This document shows positions 16,548 to 24,170 of a stretch of DNA of 64,000 nucleotides, piece after piece. This stretch comes from Lachnospiraceae bacterium NK4A144 (GTDB lineage Bacteria; Bacillota; Clostridia; Lachnospirales; Lachnospiraceae). The number at the start of each line of letters is the position of its first letter. The first letter of the stretch is position 1. The notes under the pieces were generated by a model. It searched no databases. It worked only from the letters and a program-made list of their open reading frames with translations, and had not been told where the DNA came from. The position numbers were made by a program, and so were the translations under genes. The DNA lies in assembly GCA_000424365.1 (NCBI GenBank), contig KE384176.1:1-64000 (forward strand). The letters run 5' to 3'.

Positions 16548-17002
16548 TCACGACATAATTCTTTTCATGCAGCCCTCGATCATTCGCTCATTCAATGGTA
16601 AAAAAATACCTGCTACCGGTCCTACAAGTGCGACACAAACAATGGTTCCGACACCTACAACACCATTTGGAATAACCATGTGAAAACGTCTATAATCGGG
16701 CCTCCACAGATCATGCACAGTACCGTCCCGATTTTAATGTATGTTTTATCAATAATCAGCAGTAACACAATGATAAGTAACGATATCATCATGTGCGTTC
16801 TTCCATGTGTAAGTAGTCCATGACCGATTACCGTATCGAGATTTCGATAGATGCCTTGTACAAAAACATTGAACGGATCAGCGCCTAGATCCGACAGCAA
16901 AAACAAGGTCACGCCCAAGTGTGCTATTGTTAAGCCTATCATAAGAATAATAGATCGTATCACCCATTCTTTTCGACTACGCTTTGTCAAGTTTAACCCC
17001 AT
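16548..17002 (-). pseudogene. YczE-type membrane protein with internal deletion
   Basis: From ATG 17002: two membrane helices and FLLSDLGADPFNVFVQGI, a strong YczE/YitT-like signature, then HGRTHMMISLLIIVLLLI. After CMICGGPIIDVFTWLFQMVL it stops. The next frame gives VGVGTIVCVALVGPVAGIF, the normal last helix, to TGA at 16548. About 60 residues and the frame are missing from a protein of about 215. Near 16510-16545 there is also a scrap of the 5' end of the acetyltransferase seen at 52697. Confidence 0.75.
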
Positions 17003-17011
17003 TCATTTCAG

Positions 17012-17325
17012 TTATTCATTCTTCTCCATATGCATCAGAAGCTCTTCATCAGGCTCTGATATACCATTTTTGAATTTATATGATGTCAGGGTCAAAAGGT
17101 CAAAATCCGATTGTGCTTGCACAAAGAGGATTGAGACCTTGGGACCCGCAAAACACGAGCAAGTAGCGTTATTACGCGGAATGCGAGTGTTTTAGGATTG
17201 CGAGAATTGCGTAGCAATGAAGCAATCCGTGACATCAGTAAGGGGCAAAATTTACTTTTGACCCTTACATCATTTATATCCCATCTTAAGATAAAATCGT
17301 ACTCCCGTGATCGACGCGGGTTACA
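17012..17325 (-). pseudogene. Acetyltransferase tail interrupted by the MITE
   Basis: 17012-17081 and 17272-17320 together match 52230-52342, the 3' end of the intact acetyltransferase at 52230-52697 (FYLKMGYKFKNGISEPDEE). They are separated by the MITE at 17082-17271. The piece then joins the end of the flavoprotein gene at 17327. The rest of the acetyltransferase is absent, apart from a non-colinear scrap at 16510-16545. Confidence 0.75.
17082..17271 (+). mobile_element. 190-bp MITE, copy 1, with target duplication
   Basis: Ends are GATGTCAGGGTCAAAAG and, reversed, GATGTAAGGGTCAAAAG: 17-bp terminal inverted repeats with one mismatch. ATTTATAT stands on both sides (17074-17081 and 17272-17279). 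The uninterrupted relative at 52290 has it only once, which proves an 8-bp target duplication. There is no coding capacity, so a transposase would have to act in trans. A same-length inverted copy lies at 22733-22922. Confidence 0.9.
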
Positions 17326-17326
17326 C

Positions 17327-17956
17327 TCACTTCCCATCCGGAAAACTTGTAAATGCCTCTCGCTCCTGTATTGGAAGACCGTATTTCTCCTTTGCGTCAG
17401 CGAATGCTTTCATCATAAAGGACATATTCCTGGCAAGATTTCTCATAGACTGTAATCCTTCTAGATCTTTCCTTACATCTTCTGCTGTAAAACCATGCAC
17501 CTGATTCCAATAGGTACTCGACGCAACCGGCATGGAACTGATCGTGAAGTATTTATTCAGAACATCAAAAGATGCAGTATTTCCACCTCTTCTACAACTC
17601 ACAACAGCTGCACCGACCTTCATTTGTTTTGAAAATGATGTGCTGTAAAACAGACGATCCAAAAATGATAAAATCGTTCCATTTGGAGATCCATAATAAA
17701 CAGGACTTCCCACAACAAGACCGTCAGCTGATTCAAATTTAGCCGCAACCTCATTTACAAGATCATCGTTAAAAACGCACTTTCCATTCTTCCCACAATA
17801 TCCGCAAGAAATACAGCCTCTTACAGCTTTATTTCCAACATGAAAAAGCTCCGTATCAACACCTTCTTCATGAAATATACTTATCATCTCAGCAAGCGCA
17901 GTTGCTGTGCAGCCATCAGCCTTCGGACTGCCATTTAATAAAATTACTTTAGCCAT
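17327..17956 (-). CDS. Flavodoxin-like NADPH-dependent FMN reductase / iron-sulfur flavoprotein
   Basis: 209 residues, preceded by AGGAGA. It begins VILLNGSPKADGCTATAL, the FMN phosphate loop, then has CISCGYCGKNGKC, a CxxCxxC cluster typical of iron-sulfur flavoproteins. VVGSPVYYGSPNGT and VVSCRRGGNT follow as flavin-binding loops. It would pass electrons from NAD(P)H to quinones or other acceptors in the cytoplasm. The 3' end abuts the acetyltransferase remnant but the reading frame looks complete. The upstream region carries a 13-bp inverted repeat. Confidence 0.88.
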   Translation of the reverse strand: MAKVILLNGSPKADGCTATALAEMISIFHEEGVDTELFHVGNKAVRGCISCGYCGKNGKCVFNDDLVNEVAAKFESADGLVVGSPVYYGSPNGTILSFLDRLFYSTSFSKQMKVGAAVVSCRRGGNTASFDVLNKYFTISSMPVASSTYWNQVHGFTAEDVRKDLEGLQSMRNLARNMSFMMKAFADAKEKYGLPIQEREAFTSFPDGK

Positions 17957-17994
17957 TCAGAAATCTCCTATTCAGCTCAACCATATAAACTTGA

Positions 17995-18053
17995 ATTGAA
18001 CAAAATCGCTGCGCGATGGCCTGCCTAGGCTGTGTGCAGTGATTTTGTTCAAT
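17995..18053. repeat. Large inverted repeat between genes
   Basis: ATTGAACAAAATC at 17995-18007 pairs perfectly with 18041-18053, and GCTGC/GCAGT extends the arm with one mismatch. There is no T-run, so it is not a classic terminator. It may be a decayed small mobile element; TATAAACTTGAATTGA just before it also appears near 15740. Confidence 0.5.
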
Positions 18054-18095
18054 CCCGATTTGTCGGTCTACATTGTATTCCGGTTAATACGAATA

Positions 18096-18842
18096 TCACT
18101 TTCCTGCAAGTTTTAAGAATTTCTTATCGTTCATTTGCTCGTTTGCAACATACTCTCCATCATGGAATAACGCATAATTCGTGATCGGTGTCGGTGCATT
18201 CTGTGCTTCTTCTTTGCTTTCAAGATGTATTGCCTTGAATGCAATACCATTTTCTTTTGCCGTCTGCTCCAAAACCGGGACATATTTTGCATTGAACGGA
18301 CACTGATTCGTATAGTACAGAACATATCCCTTCTCTTCTATATGCGGATGTTTTGCACATTCCTTAAACACCGGAGCTTTTGCATTTTTATCGAACGGCA
18401 TATACCAAAGCTGAATACCATTATCAGCTTCATCGCTCACGACAAATCCTTTGTACTTCAGAAACTTCGGATCAGCCAGAAACGGTTTCTTCTTTGAAGC
18501 GCAAAGAATACAAAGCCCTTTTTTCCCCTTTTCCTTACTATCCTCGATGCAGGCAGTAAGTAGATCAGTAGAATATCCATGTCCTTTGAAAGCCCCGGAC
18601 ACCCAGAGACAGTCAATGTACATATATCCATCTGCCTCTATCGGAATCCATGCGTTTTCCGCCGGAATATATTCGATAAAGCACTTTCCGCGCTCTACGC
18701 TCTTTAGGAAAACAAGTCCTTCATCAAACCTCTCCGAAAGCCATGCCTTCTTAGAAGAAACCTGAACATCCTTATTATTTGATATCGCGCAGCAAATATG
18801 CTCCTCTTCGAGGTTATCTTTTGTTACATGAACATATTCCAT
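18096..18842 (-). CDS. yoaP: YoaP-type GNAT acetyltransferase
   Basis: The start is ATG 18842, with AAAGGAG just upstream; an in-frame ATG at 18875 has none. 248 residues, matching the ~250 of B. subtilis YoaP. The N-terminal half is a GNAT domain (CLWVSGAFKGHGYSTDLL near residue 80). The C-terminal half is the YoaP domain with LYYTNQCPFNAKYVP and a Lys-rich end. A role in small-molecule acetylation is assumed; no substrate is known. It follows the MerR gene, separated by a hairpin. Confidence 0.85.
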   Translation of the reverse strand: MEYVHVTKDNLEEEHICCAISNNKDVQVSSKKAWLSERFDEGLVFLKSVERGKCFIEYIPAENAWIPIEADGYMYIDCLWVSGAFKGHGYSTDLLTACIEDSKEKGKKGLCILCASKKKPFLADPKFLKYKGFVVSDEADNGIQLWYMPFDKNAKAPVFKECAKHPHIEEKGYVLYYTNQCPFNAKYVPVLEQTAKENGIAFKAIHLESKEEAQNAPTPITNYALFHDGEYVANEQMNDKKFLKLAGK

Positions 18843-18862
18843 GACCGCTCCTTTCAATAATA

Positions 18863-18890
18863 TGCCAAGGAACACTTAAGCTCCTTGGCA
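18863..18890 (-). terminator. Hairpin after the MerR gene
   Basis: TGCCAAGGA (18863-18871) pairs perfectly with TCCTTGGCA (18882-18890). It lies 11 bases beyond the MerR stop codon. Only a weak T-rich tail follows, so termination may be partial and allow read-through to yoaP. Confidence 0.5.
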
Positions 18891-18900
18891 TAGATAGTAT

Positions 18901-19704
18901 TTACTCAATAGGGAAACAAGCTTCCGTTACATACTCATCAGGATTCTGTGTCTGTGCAGGACTCACATAATAGATATTAAACATAGGTCCATTCATTTTA
19001 TATCCATTAGCTTTGATCCATGACGCCACAGTTGCATATGCCTCACCCATCTGATCGTAGCTGCCTTTAATAATACAACTTGCAACGTTTACTTCAGGAA
19101 GAGTTTTAAACTTCACATGTTCCGTATCGTTATAAGAACCACTCACGGTCATCCACGCAATGATCTCAACATTTTCTTCCTTGTACTCGGGATCAAGAAA
19201 CTCAGCCGCCGCAAGACACGGGTCTGCCGGCACAAGATCCTTGCATTCGCTCATCATTGTATTCCAGAGCATTCCTTCATCTTCATAGTGAGGAACCACC
19301 ATCTGAACCGTGGCAGCATATCTCTCCGGTATTGTTTTTACAGTTACATCAAAACTCATATTCTGCTCCTTCCTCAGCCTCTTTCTGGCTGTTTCCAGAA
19401 GCATCAGTTTGTACTCCGTTTCTTTGGAAAGCTTTGAGAGCTCCTTCTGCCTCTCTGACAGAAAGGCATCCATCTTTTCTTTATCATCATAGCTGTCAAG
19501 GATCTTGATAATATCCGCAAGGGTAAAGCCCATATCCTTGAGTGACGTTATCCTCCCGATAGTAAAAAGCTGTTCCTCACGATAATAACGGTACCCGGTG
19601 AAATCATCTATTTCTGCCGGTTTCAAAAGTCCGATATCATCATAGTGGCGTAACATCCTGATGCTTACTCTGGATAGTTTTGAAAATTCGCCTATTTTAA
19701 GCAT
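18901..19704 (-). CDS. MerR family regulator with GyrI-like effector domain
   Basis: 267 residues. The N-terminal winged helix begins MLKIGEFSKLSRVSIRMLRH, then GLLKPAEIDDFTGYRYY. A coiled-coil linker (about 75-115) follows, and the C-terminal ~155 residues are a GyrI/AraC_E_bind type effector pocket. This is the BmrR/Mta layout: ligand binding twists the promoter DNA to start transcription. The promoter at 19747-19777 has the MerR-type 19-bp spacer, so it probably controls itself and possibly yoaP. Confidence 0.88.
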   Translation of the reverse strand: MLKIGEFSKLSRVSIRMLRHYDDIGLLKPAEIDDFTGYRYYREEQLFTIGRITSLKDMGFTLADIIKILDSYDDKEKMDAFLSERQKELSKLSKETEYKLMLLETARKRLRKEQNMSFDVTVKTIPERYAATVQMVVPHYEDEGMLWNTMMSECKDLVPADPCLAAAEFLDPEYKEENVEIIAWMTVSGSYNDTEHVKFKTLPEVNVASCIIKGSYDQMGEAYATVASWIKANGYKMNGPMFNIYYVSPAQTQNPDEYVTEACFPIE

Positions 19705-19746
19705 TTGTTTCTACCTCCATGGATGTATTTTCTTGAGCTCACTACA

Positions 19747-19777
19747 ACGATAATCCCTCACATAATGTGAGAGTCAA
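19747..19777 (-). promoter_or_regulatory. MerR-type promoter with 19-bp spacer and operator dyad
   Basis: On the minus strand TTGACT (19772-19777) and TATCGT (19747-19752) are separated by 19 bases, the lengthened spacer typical of MerR targets. Within the spacer CTCACAT, one base, ATGTGAG forms a perfect dyad. It is placed 43 bases upstream of the MerR start codon. Confidence 0.75.
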
Positions 19778-19817
19778 TATACATTTTTTAAGTTTTCATA
19801 AAACGTAAAACTGAAAG

Positions 19818-20203
19818 TTATTTTCTGTTACATTCTATCCACGATACAGCAAAATCTACTAATTCACGTTGGTTCATCAGCTTTATGTCAGCATTGCCCA
19901 CTTTTACCTTACATGTAGTATAGGCTACTTCAAATGCCCTTCCTATATCTTTGAAGTCCTCTCCATCAACATACAATGTTTCATAAGCTTTCCAGACACG
20001 AACACCATTCTCCATGACTGTGTAGGCATCATAATAGTTCCATTCTGCCCCACAACATCAATCAAAGCTTCAATAATAGTCTGTGCACCACCACATACAT
20101 ATCCAATCTGTCCAAGTGATGTATGTACCATTACTGAATCACCATTCTGGAGCCCAACACTTTTTAATGCACTTACTATATCTGATTTAATGATAGTCTT
20201 CAT
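19818..20203 (-). pseudogene. Aminoglycoside N(3)-acetyltransferase with internal deletion
   Basis: From ATG 20203, preceded by GGGGAGAG, the frame reads MVHTSLGQIGYVCGGAQTI, then GQNGTIMMPTQSW, the exact N-terminal pattern of AAC(3)/YokD enzymes. It then loses frame. The second frame gives YETLYVDGEDFKDIG and KVGNADIKLMNQRELVDF, the normal C-terminus, and ends at 19818. About 130 of about 265 residues are missing, including the catalytic His region, so no resistance activity is expected. Confidence 0.85.
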
Positions 20204-20243
20204 ACTCTCCCCTGTTAGACATTTTAAACTGGATTCAACTACC

Positions 20244-20378
20244 TTATACTATCTTATACTCCCACTCACGGAAACCCGCTGACTTCGCAGATTGGTATAC
20301 CGGAAGCACGATTTCCGAAAGTCTTTCACCGAATTCCTTTTCGGAAAGCCCCGACCTATAAAGCCGGTCCTCCACCAT
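20244..20378 (-). pseudogene. 44-residue unidentified gene end
   Basis: From ATG 20378: MVEDRLYRSGLSEKEFGERL, then IVLPVYQSAKSAGFREWEY to TAA at 20244. It reads like real protein with good codon flow, but it has no ribosome site and I do not know the family. It is probably the tail of a lost gene. Confidence 0.35.
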
Positions 20379-20461
20379 TGTGGAATTTAGATGCTATTGC
20401 TCTTTGCGGAGTTGATGCTCTTTGTAGTGGGGTGAAGGTTCCATATCTCATCATTTGCAAC

Positions 20462-20552
20462 AAATCCGTTACGTGAGCGAGCTGGAAGCGAGTGAACAGT
20501 AACCAATCCGTGACATCAGTAAGGGGCAAAATTTACTTTTGACCCTTACATC
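20462..20552 (+). mobile_element. MITE copy 2, partial, with a different core
   Basis: 20504-20552 (CAATCCGTGACATCAG to CCCTTACATC) equals the right end of MITE copy 1, again followed by ATTTATATC. Its left part (20462-20503) is not MITE copy 1 sequence but an exact 42-base match, in reverse orientation, to 55772-55813. It seems to be a second MITE type that shares only the end, or a junction between two elements. Confidence 0.75.
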
Positions 20553-20554
20553 AT

Positions 20555-20920
20555 TTATATCACTGTGTACCCAGACTTCTCCAGCACTGATAATGCTCTG
20601 ATAAAATTATCAGCCTTAACCAGAATATAATCTGTATTATATGTAGATACCGCAAATATCCCTATCTTATTATCAGCTAATATGCCGGAAATCTTTGACA
20701 AAATTCCAATAAGAGAAAAATCCAGTACTCCCTGTATCCGAAACGCTCTCCAGCCATCGTCTCTTTCCAACGTATCGGCAGGAGTATCCTCTGTTTTACA
20801 AACAAGAGAGATTTCCTCGTCTGTTTTTCCCACAAAATAAAAAATCTTTGTAACATCAATATCTGAGTCAGTTTTTAATTTACATACTGTAAAATCATAT
20901 GGTATTACCTTTAATTCCAT
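20555..20920 (-). CDS. ACT domain protein (COG3603 type)
   Basis: 121 residues with two ACT-like halves: MELKVIPYDFTVCKL..., then LDFSLIGILSKISGILADN and IFAVSTYNTDYILVK. These small double-ACT proteins (ACT_7) are thought to bind amino acids and have been compared with CASTOR-type sensors; partner unknown. It starts after CGGAGAATG. Its TAA stop lies in the ATTTATAT beside the MITE end, so the element landed exactly at the gene's 3' end. Confidence 0.85.
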   Translation of the reverse strand: MELKVIPYDFTVCKLKTDSDIDVTKIFYFVGKTDEEISLVCKTEDTPADTLERDDGWRAFRIQGVLDFSLIGILSKISGILADNKIGIFAVSTYNTDYILVKADNFIRALSVLEKSGYTVI

Positions 20921-20992
20921 AAAATCATTCTCCGGATGTACGTTTTCTCATATCAACTCGTTATGCTTCCTTCATCATAACCGTCTGATCTT

Positions 20993-22573
20993 TTATTCTG
21001 TCAAACTGCTATACATTATCTTTTCTACACATGCAAGCTTTGGATCTCCGTTTTCGATCATGGACTTTTCTAAAAAATCAGCCGAAGGATCAATATCAAA
21101 AGTTTTGGAAACATCTTTTGTTTTTATTGTTAAAGGTCTCGCCATATCTACAAGGTCAGGATGGATCAGTATCGCAAAATCGCCATTCACATCCTCATCC
21201 GGTTCGACTGTAATAGTGTTTGTATCTGAATCAAATGAAGCTATGATAACTCCACTATTTACAGATGGATCTGCTTCGAGCCAGTAAAATGTATCTTTTT
21301 CTCTTTTGGAAGCTCTTGTGGAAAGATCCCATACTATATGATCAGGTGCCGGATTTCTGGTAAATTGTGAAACATATGCTACTGCATTGGTGTTTTCAAT
21401 AGCTGTTTCCAGACCTAAGTTTTCCGTAATGTATCCCGCCATCAAGCCGTCAAATTCTTCATTCGCGCCATCCGAATAGTATGAAAGTGATGTCACATCG
21501 CTGTCTAAGCTGCAGCTCTCAGCTATTGCCATGAACTGTCCTAAAAAATCCTCAGTAACTGCACGATCTGCAAATTCTTTCGGATTACTTAAAACCATAG
21601 AATCGCTATCTTCGTAATCGACATAATTATGTCCTGCCGGAACATGGATCCAAACTTCATGCTCATATCCAGGCCCATATTTATCCTGATAATCACTTAA
21701 TGTCTGCTCAAACTCTGCAGCACGGACTGATCGCATTGCGTCTGCAGAATAGTAATCACGGATTCCGGCCTGTATGCTAATAGGACAATTTGCCAGATTT
21801 ATAAGTTTAACTCCGTTTGGATGACCCGAAGACATATTTACTGCAGCAAAGCGGTCTGCGAGTCTTGGTGCGATCTGATATACACCATCTCCCCCGGCAG
21901 AAAATCCAAGAAGGTATACACGATCAGGATCCACATTATAGTTTACGATCATTGCTTCTATCAGACGGTCATACAACACATATGAATCCTCTTGAAAGTG
22001 CAGATCCCATGTGTCCGTGATTCCTCTGCAGGCAATATAGATTCCATTTTCTACAGCATCGTTGTAGTATTGGAACATTTCGAGCCACTGATCATTGTTG
22101 TCTTTCGAATCGCTTTCGCCGCCGCCATGTAAAGTGATATACAATGGAGTCAATCCATTTTCATCACGTTCGCCTTTTTCTTCCATGAGAAATTTCATAG
22201 TTTTACCATTATGAGTTATCTCATAATAATCCATGTCCTCATCAACATATGACGAAGGTATAGGACCATTTTTTGCATTAATTTCAGACGCGAGCTCTGC
22301 CTGCAGTTCCTCGTTCTGGGCAAATTTCAGATAAGCGTTTTCAACTATTCCAAATGACTCATCATCGCTGTAATCTCCTGCTTCATAATCTTCAGGCAAT
22401 TCTTCATAATCTTCAGGTAAATCTTCATAATCCCCATCATAATCGCTGTATTCCGTTTCCTCATAGTATGCCTCAACATTCTCCTCCTCAGAACATCCAG
22501 ATAGTGGAAACACCAGCAGCCCCATTAACGCAATTGCCATTACCTTCTTCATAAGCAATGTGTTTAATTTCAT
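20993..22573 (-). CDS. Large lipoprotein alpha/beta hydrolase
   Basis: 526 residues; GGGGGAAA precedes the ATG. Signal and lipobox FPLSGCSEE give a Cys-anchored extracellular protein. Residues about 30-75 form a very acidic linker with near-tandem EDLPEDYEE and EELPEDYEA units. The catalytic core has ITLHGGGESDS (oxyanion region), the nucleophile elbow GFSAGGDG near residue 224, and PAGHNYVDY near 313 as the candidate catalytic His. About 190 further residues form an extra C-terminal domain (VEPDEDVNGDFAILIHPD). Related in plan to 6533-7795. Substrate unknown, possibly plant cell-wall or peptide esters. Confidence 0.8.
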   Translation of the reverse strand: MKLNTLLMKKVMAIALMGLLVFPLSGCSEEENVEAYYEETEYSDYDGDYEDLPEDYEELPEDYEAGDYSDDESFGIVENAYLKFAQNEELQAELASEINAKNGPIPSSYVDEDMDYYEITHNGKTMKFLMEEKGERDENGLTPLYITLHGGGESDSKDNNDQWLEMFQYYNDAVENGIYIACRGITDTWDLHFQEDSYVLYDRLIEAMIVNYNVDPDRVYLLGFSAGGDGVYQIAPRLADRFAAVNMSSGHPNGVKLINLANCPISIQAGIRDYYSADAMRSVRAAEFEQTLSDYQDKYGPGYEHEVWIHVPAGHNYVDYEDSDSMVLSNPKEFADRAVTEDFLGQFMAIAESCSLDSDVTSLSYYSDGANEEFDGLMAGYITENLGLETAIENTNAVAYVSQFTRNPAPDHIVWDLSTRASKREKDTFYWLEADPSVNSGVIIASFDSDTNTITVEPDEDVNGDFAILIHPDLVDMARPLTIKTKDVSKTFDIDPSADFLEKSMIENGDPKLACVEKIMYSSLTE

Positions 22574-22732
22574 TATTCAATTTCCCCCTCATTTGTTTAA
22601 GATGTGATTTTTTTACCCAAAAGATCTGACGCTTAAAATTAGCAGCTATTATGCTCATTTAATGTTAAAATATAATAAATGCCCCGTAAATGCAACGTGT
22701 TTTTGTGTTGCATTTCCAAAGTGTCAAAAAAT

Positions 22733-22922
22733 GATGTAAGGGTCAAAAGTAAATTTTGCCCCTTACTGATGTCACGGATTGCTTCATTGCTACGCAATTC
22801 CCGCAATCCTAAAACACTCGCATTCCGCGTAATAACGCTACTTGCTCGTGTTTTGCGGGTCCCAAGGTCTCAATCCTCTTTGTGCAAGCACAATCGGATT
22901 TTGACCTTTTGACCCTGACATC
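22733..22922 (-). mobile_element. 190-bp MITE, copy 3, inverted
   Basis: It is the reverse complement of 17082-17271 with the same 190-base length, terminal repeats GATGTAAGGG and CCCTGACATC, and near-identical interior. Its flanks (CAAAAAAT and TTACATAT) do not match, so no target duplication is visible. It stands 45 bases before the dehydrogenase gene start. Confidence 0.9.
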
Positions 22923-22967
22923 TTACATATTCTAGATTTGTAAATCAAAAAATGCAGGAGAAAGTGT

Positions 22968-23930
22968 ATGAAAATTGTTGCAGCAGATATCGACAGTGTA
23001 GGATCAGACCTTGATTTCAGGATATATGATGATCTTGGAGAGGTTATTTATTATGATGACTGTATAAATGAAGACAATTCCGGTGAAAGGATGCCCGGAG
23101 CCCAGGTTCTTCTCATAAACAAGAGTAAGATCACTGAAAAAGTTCTGGCTCAGTCTCCTGATCTTAAACTGATCTGTGTTTTTGCCACAGGATATGACAA
23201 TGTAGATCTGGATGCATGCAGGAAATACGGAGTTAAACTTGCTAACGTAGTAAATTACTCTACCGACTCTGTAGCACAGCACACCTTCGCACTTTTATTC
23301 TATCTTATGGAAAATCTCCGTCACTACGATGAATTTGTAAAAGATGGAAGCTATGCCGATCAGCCACACTTCTGCTGCATTGATATTCCGTTTTCGGAAC
23401 TCGCAGGTAAGACTTATGGAATTGTTGGAATGGGTAATATTGGAAAAAAAGTTGCCTCTATTGCCAAAGCCTTTGGTGCCGAAGTTATTTTTTATCCTTC
23501 CAGCGGTCACAGTGATTACCACGAATACAGGCAGGTTTCTTTCGACGAGCTCCTTGAAAAGTCCGATATAATTTCTCTGCATTGTCCGCTTAGTGATCTG
23601 ACACGTGATCTCTTTGACATAGAAGCTTTTAAGAAAATGAAAAAATCCGCTTATCTCATCAATGTTGCACGAGGTGCCGTAGTCGTAGAAAACGATCTTT
23701 ACGAGGCACTGAAAAACGACGAGATAAGAGGAGCTGGCATAGATGTTCTTAACCCTGAACCTATGCGTAAGGACTCAAAACTTTTGGAAATCCAGAACAG
23801 CGGTAAACTGATAGTGACACCTCATATGGCCTGGGGAAGCACTGAGGCAAGAACCAGATGTCTCGAAGAAGTAAAGAAAAATGTACTTGCATGGCAGCGC
23901 GGAGAAGATAGAAATATTGTTTGTTCTTGA
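22968..23930 (+). CDS. D-2-hydroxyacid dehydrogenase
   Basis: 320 residues; AGGAG stands before ATG 22968. The NAD-binding loop GIVGMGNIGKKV is near residue 153, and the catalytic residues are in NVARGAVV (Arg), GIDVLNPEP (Glu) and VTPHMAW (His), as in glycerate or D-lactate dehydrogenases. It reduces a 2-keto acid with NADH or works in reverse. It is monocistronic: a MITE lies upstream and a strong hairpin downstream. The full family length and all catalytic residues are present. Confidence 0.92.
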   Translation: MKIVAADIDSVGSDLDFRIYDDLGEVIYYDDCINEDNSGERMPGAQVLLINKSKITEKVLAQSPDLKLICVFATGYDNVDLDACRKYGVKLANVVNYSTDSVAQHTFALLFYLMENLRHYDEFVKDGSYADQPHFCCIDIPFSELAGKTYGIVGMGNIGKKVASIAKAFGAEVIFYPSSGHSDYHEYRQVSFDELLEKSDIISLHCPLSDLTRDLFDIEAFKKMKKSAYLINVARGAVVVENDLYEALKNDEIRGAGIDVLNPEPMRKDSKLLEIQNSGKLIVTPHMAWGSTEARTRCLEEVKKNVLAWQRGEDRNIVCS

Positions 23931-23960
23931 CATACTCCCACAGCTTAATTGAAAAATGAA

Positions 23961-23987
23961 AACCGGAAGCGGTTCATGCTTCCGGTT
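23961..23987 (+). terminator. Hairpin after the dehydrogenase gene
   Basis: AACCGGAAGC (23961-23970) pairs perfectly with GCTTCCGGTT (23978-23987), 31 bases after the stop codon. No T-run follows, so it could also end transcripts only weakly. 23988-24170 contains no recognised gene. Confidence 0.6.
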
Positions 23988-24170
23988 CGATATCCCAATA
24001 TATCTAAAGTCACGAGAATGCGCCGTCGCAGTTATTCAAACCCTATTTTTCGAAGTTCCTCATGAACATAATTCCTCATATTTACTAAGCAACTGCGAAT
24101 TTGGATTTTCAATAGAAAACATATGCAGCAAATTATGTCCGGCTCTTAGCTCTTCCTATCCGTGCTCAAC

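Noticed and set aside
17995-18053. Intrinsic terminator
   Set aside because: The arms are long and separated by 33 bases with no T-run; better described as an inverted repeat of unknown origin.
18131-18325. Basic 64-codon minus-strand frame
   Set aside because: Out-of-frame shadow of the yoaP coding region.
22679-22912. 77-codon frame shared with 17092-17337
   Set aside because: The shared protein is only the translation of the MITE in both copies; there is no start signal.
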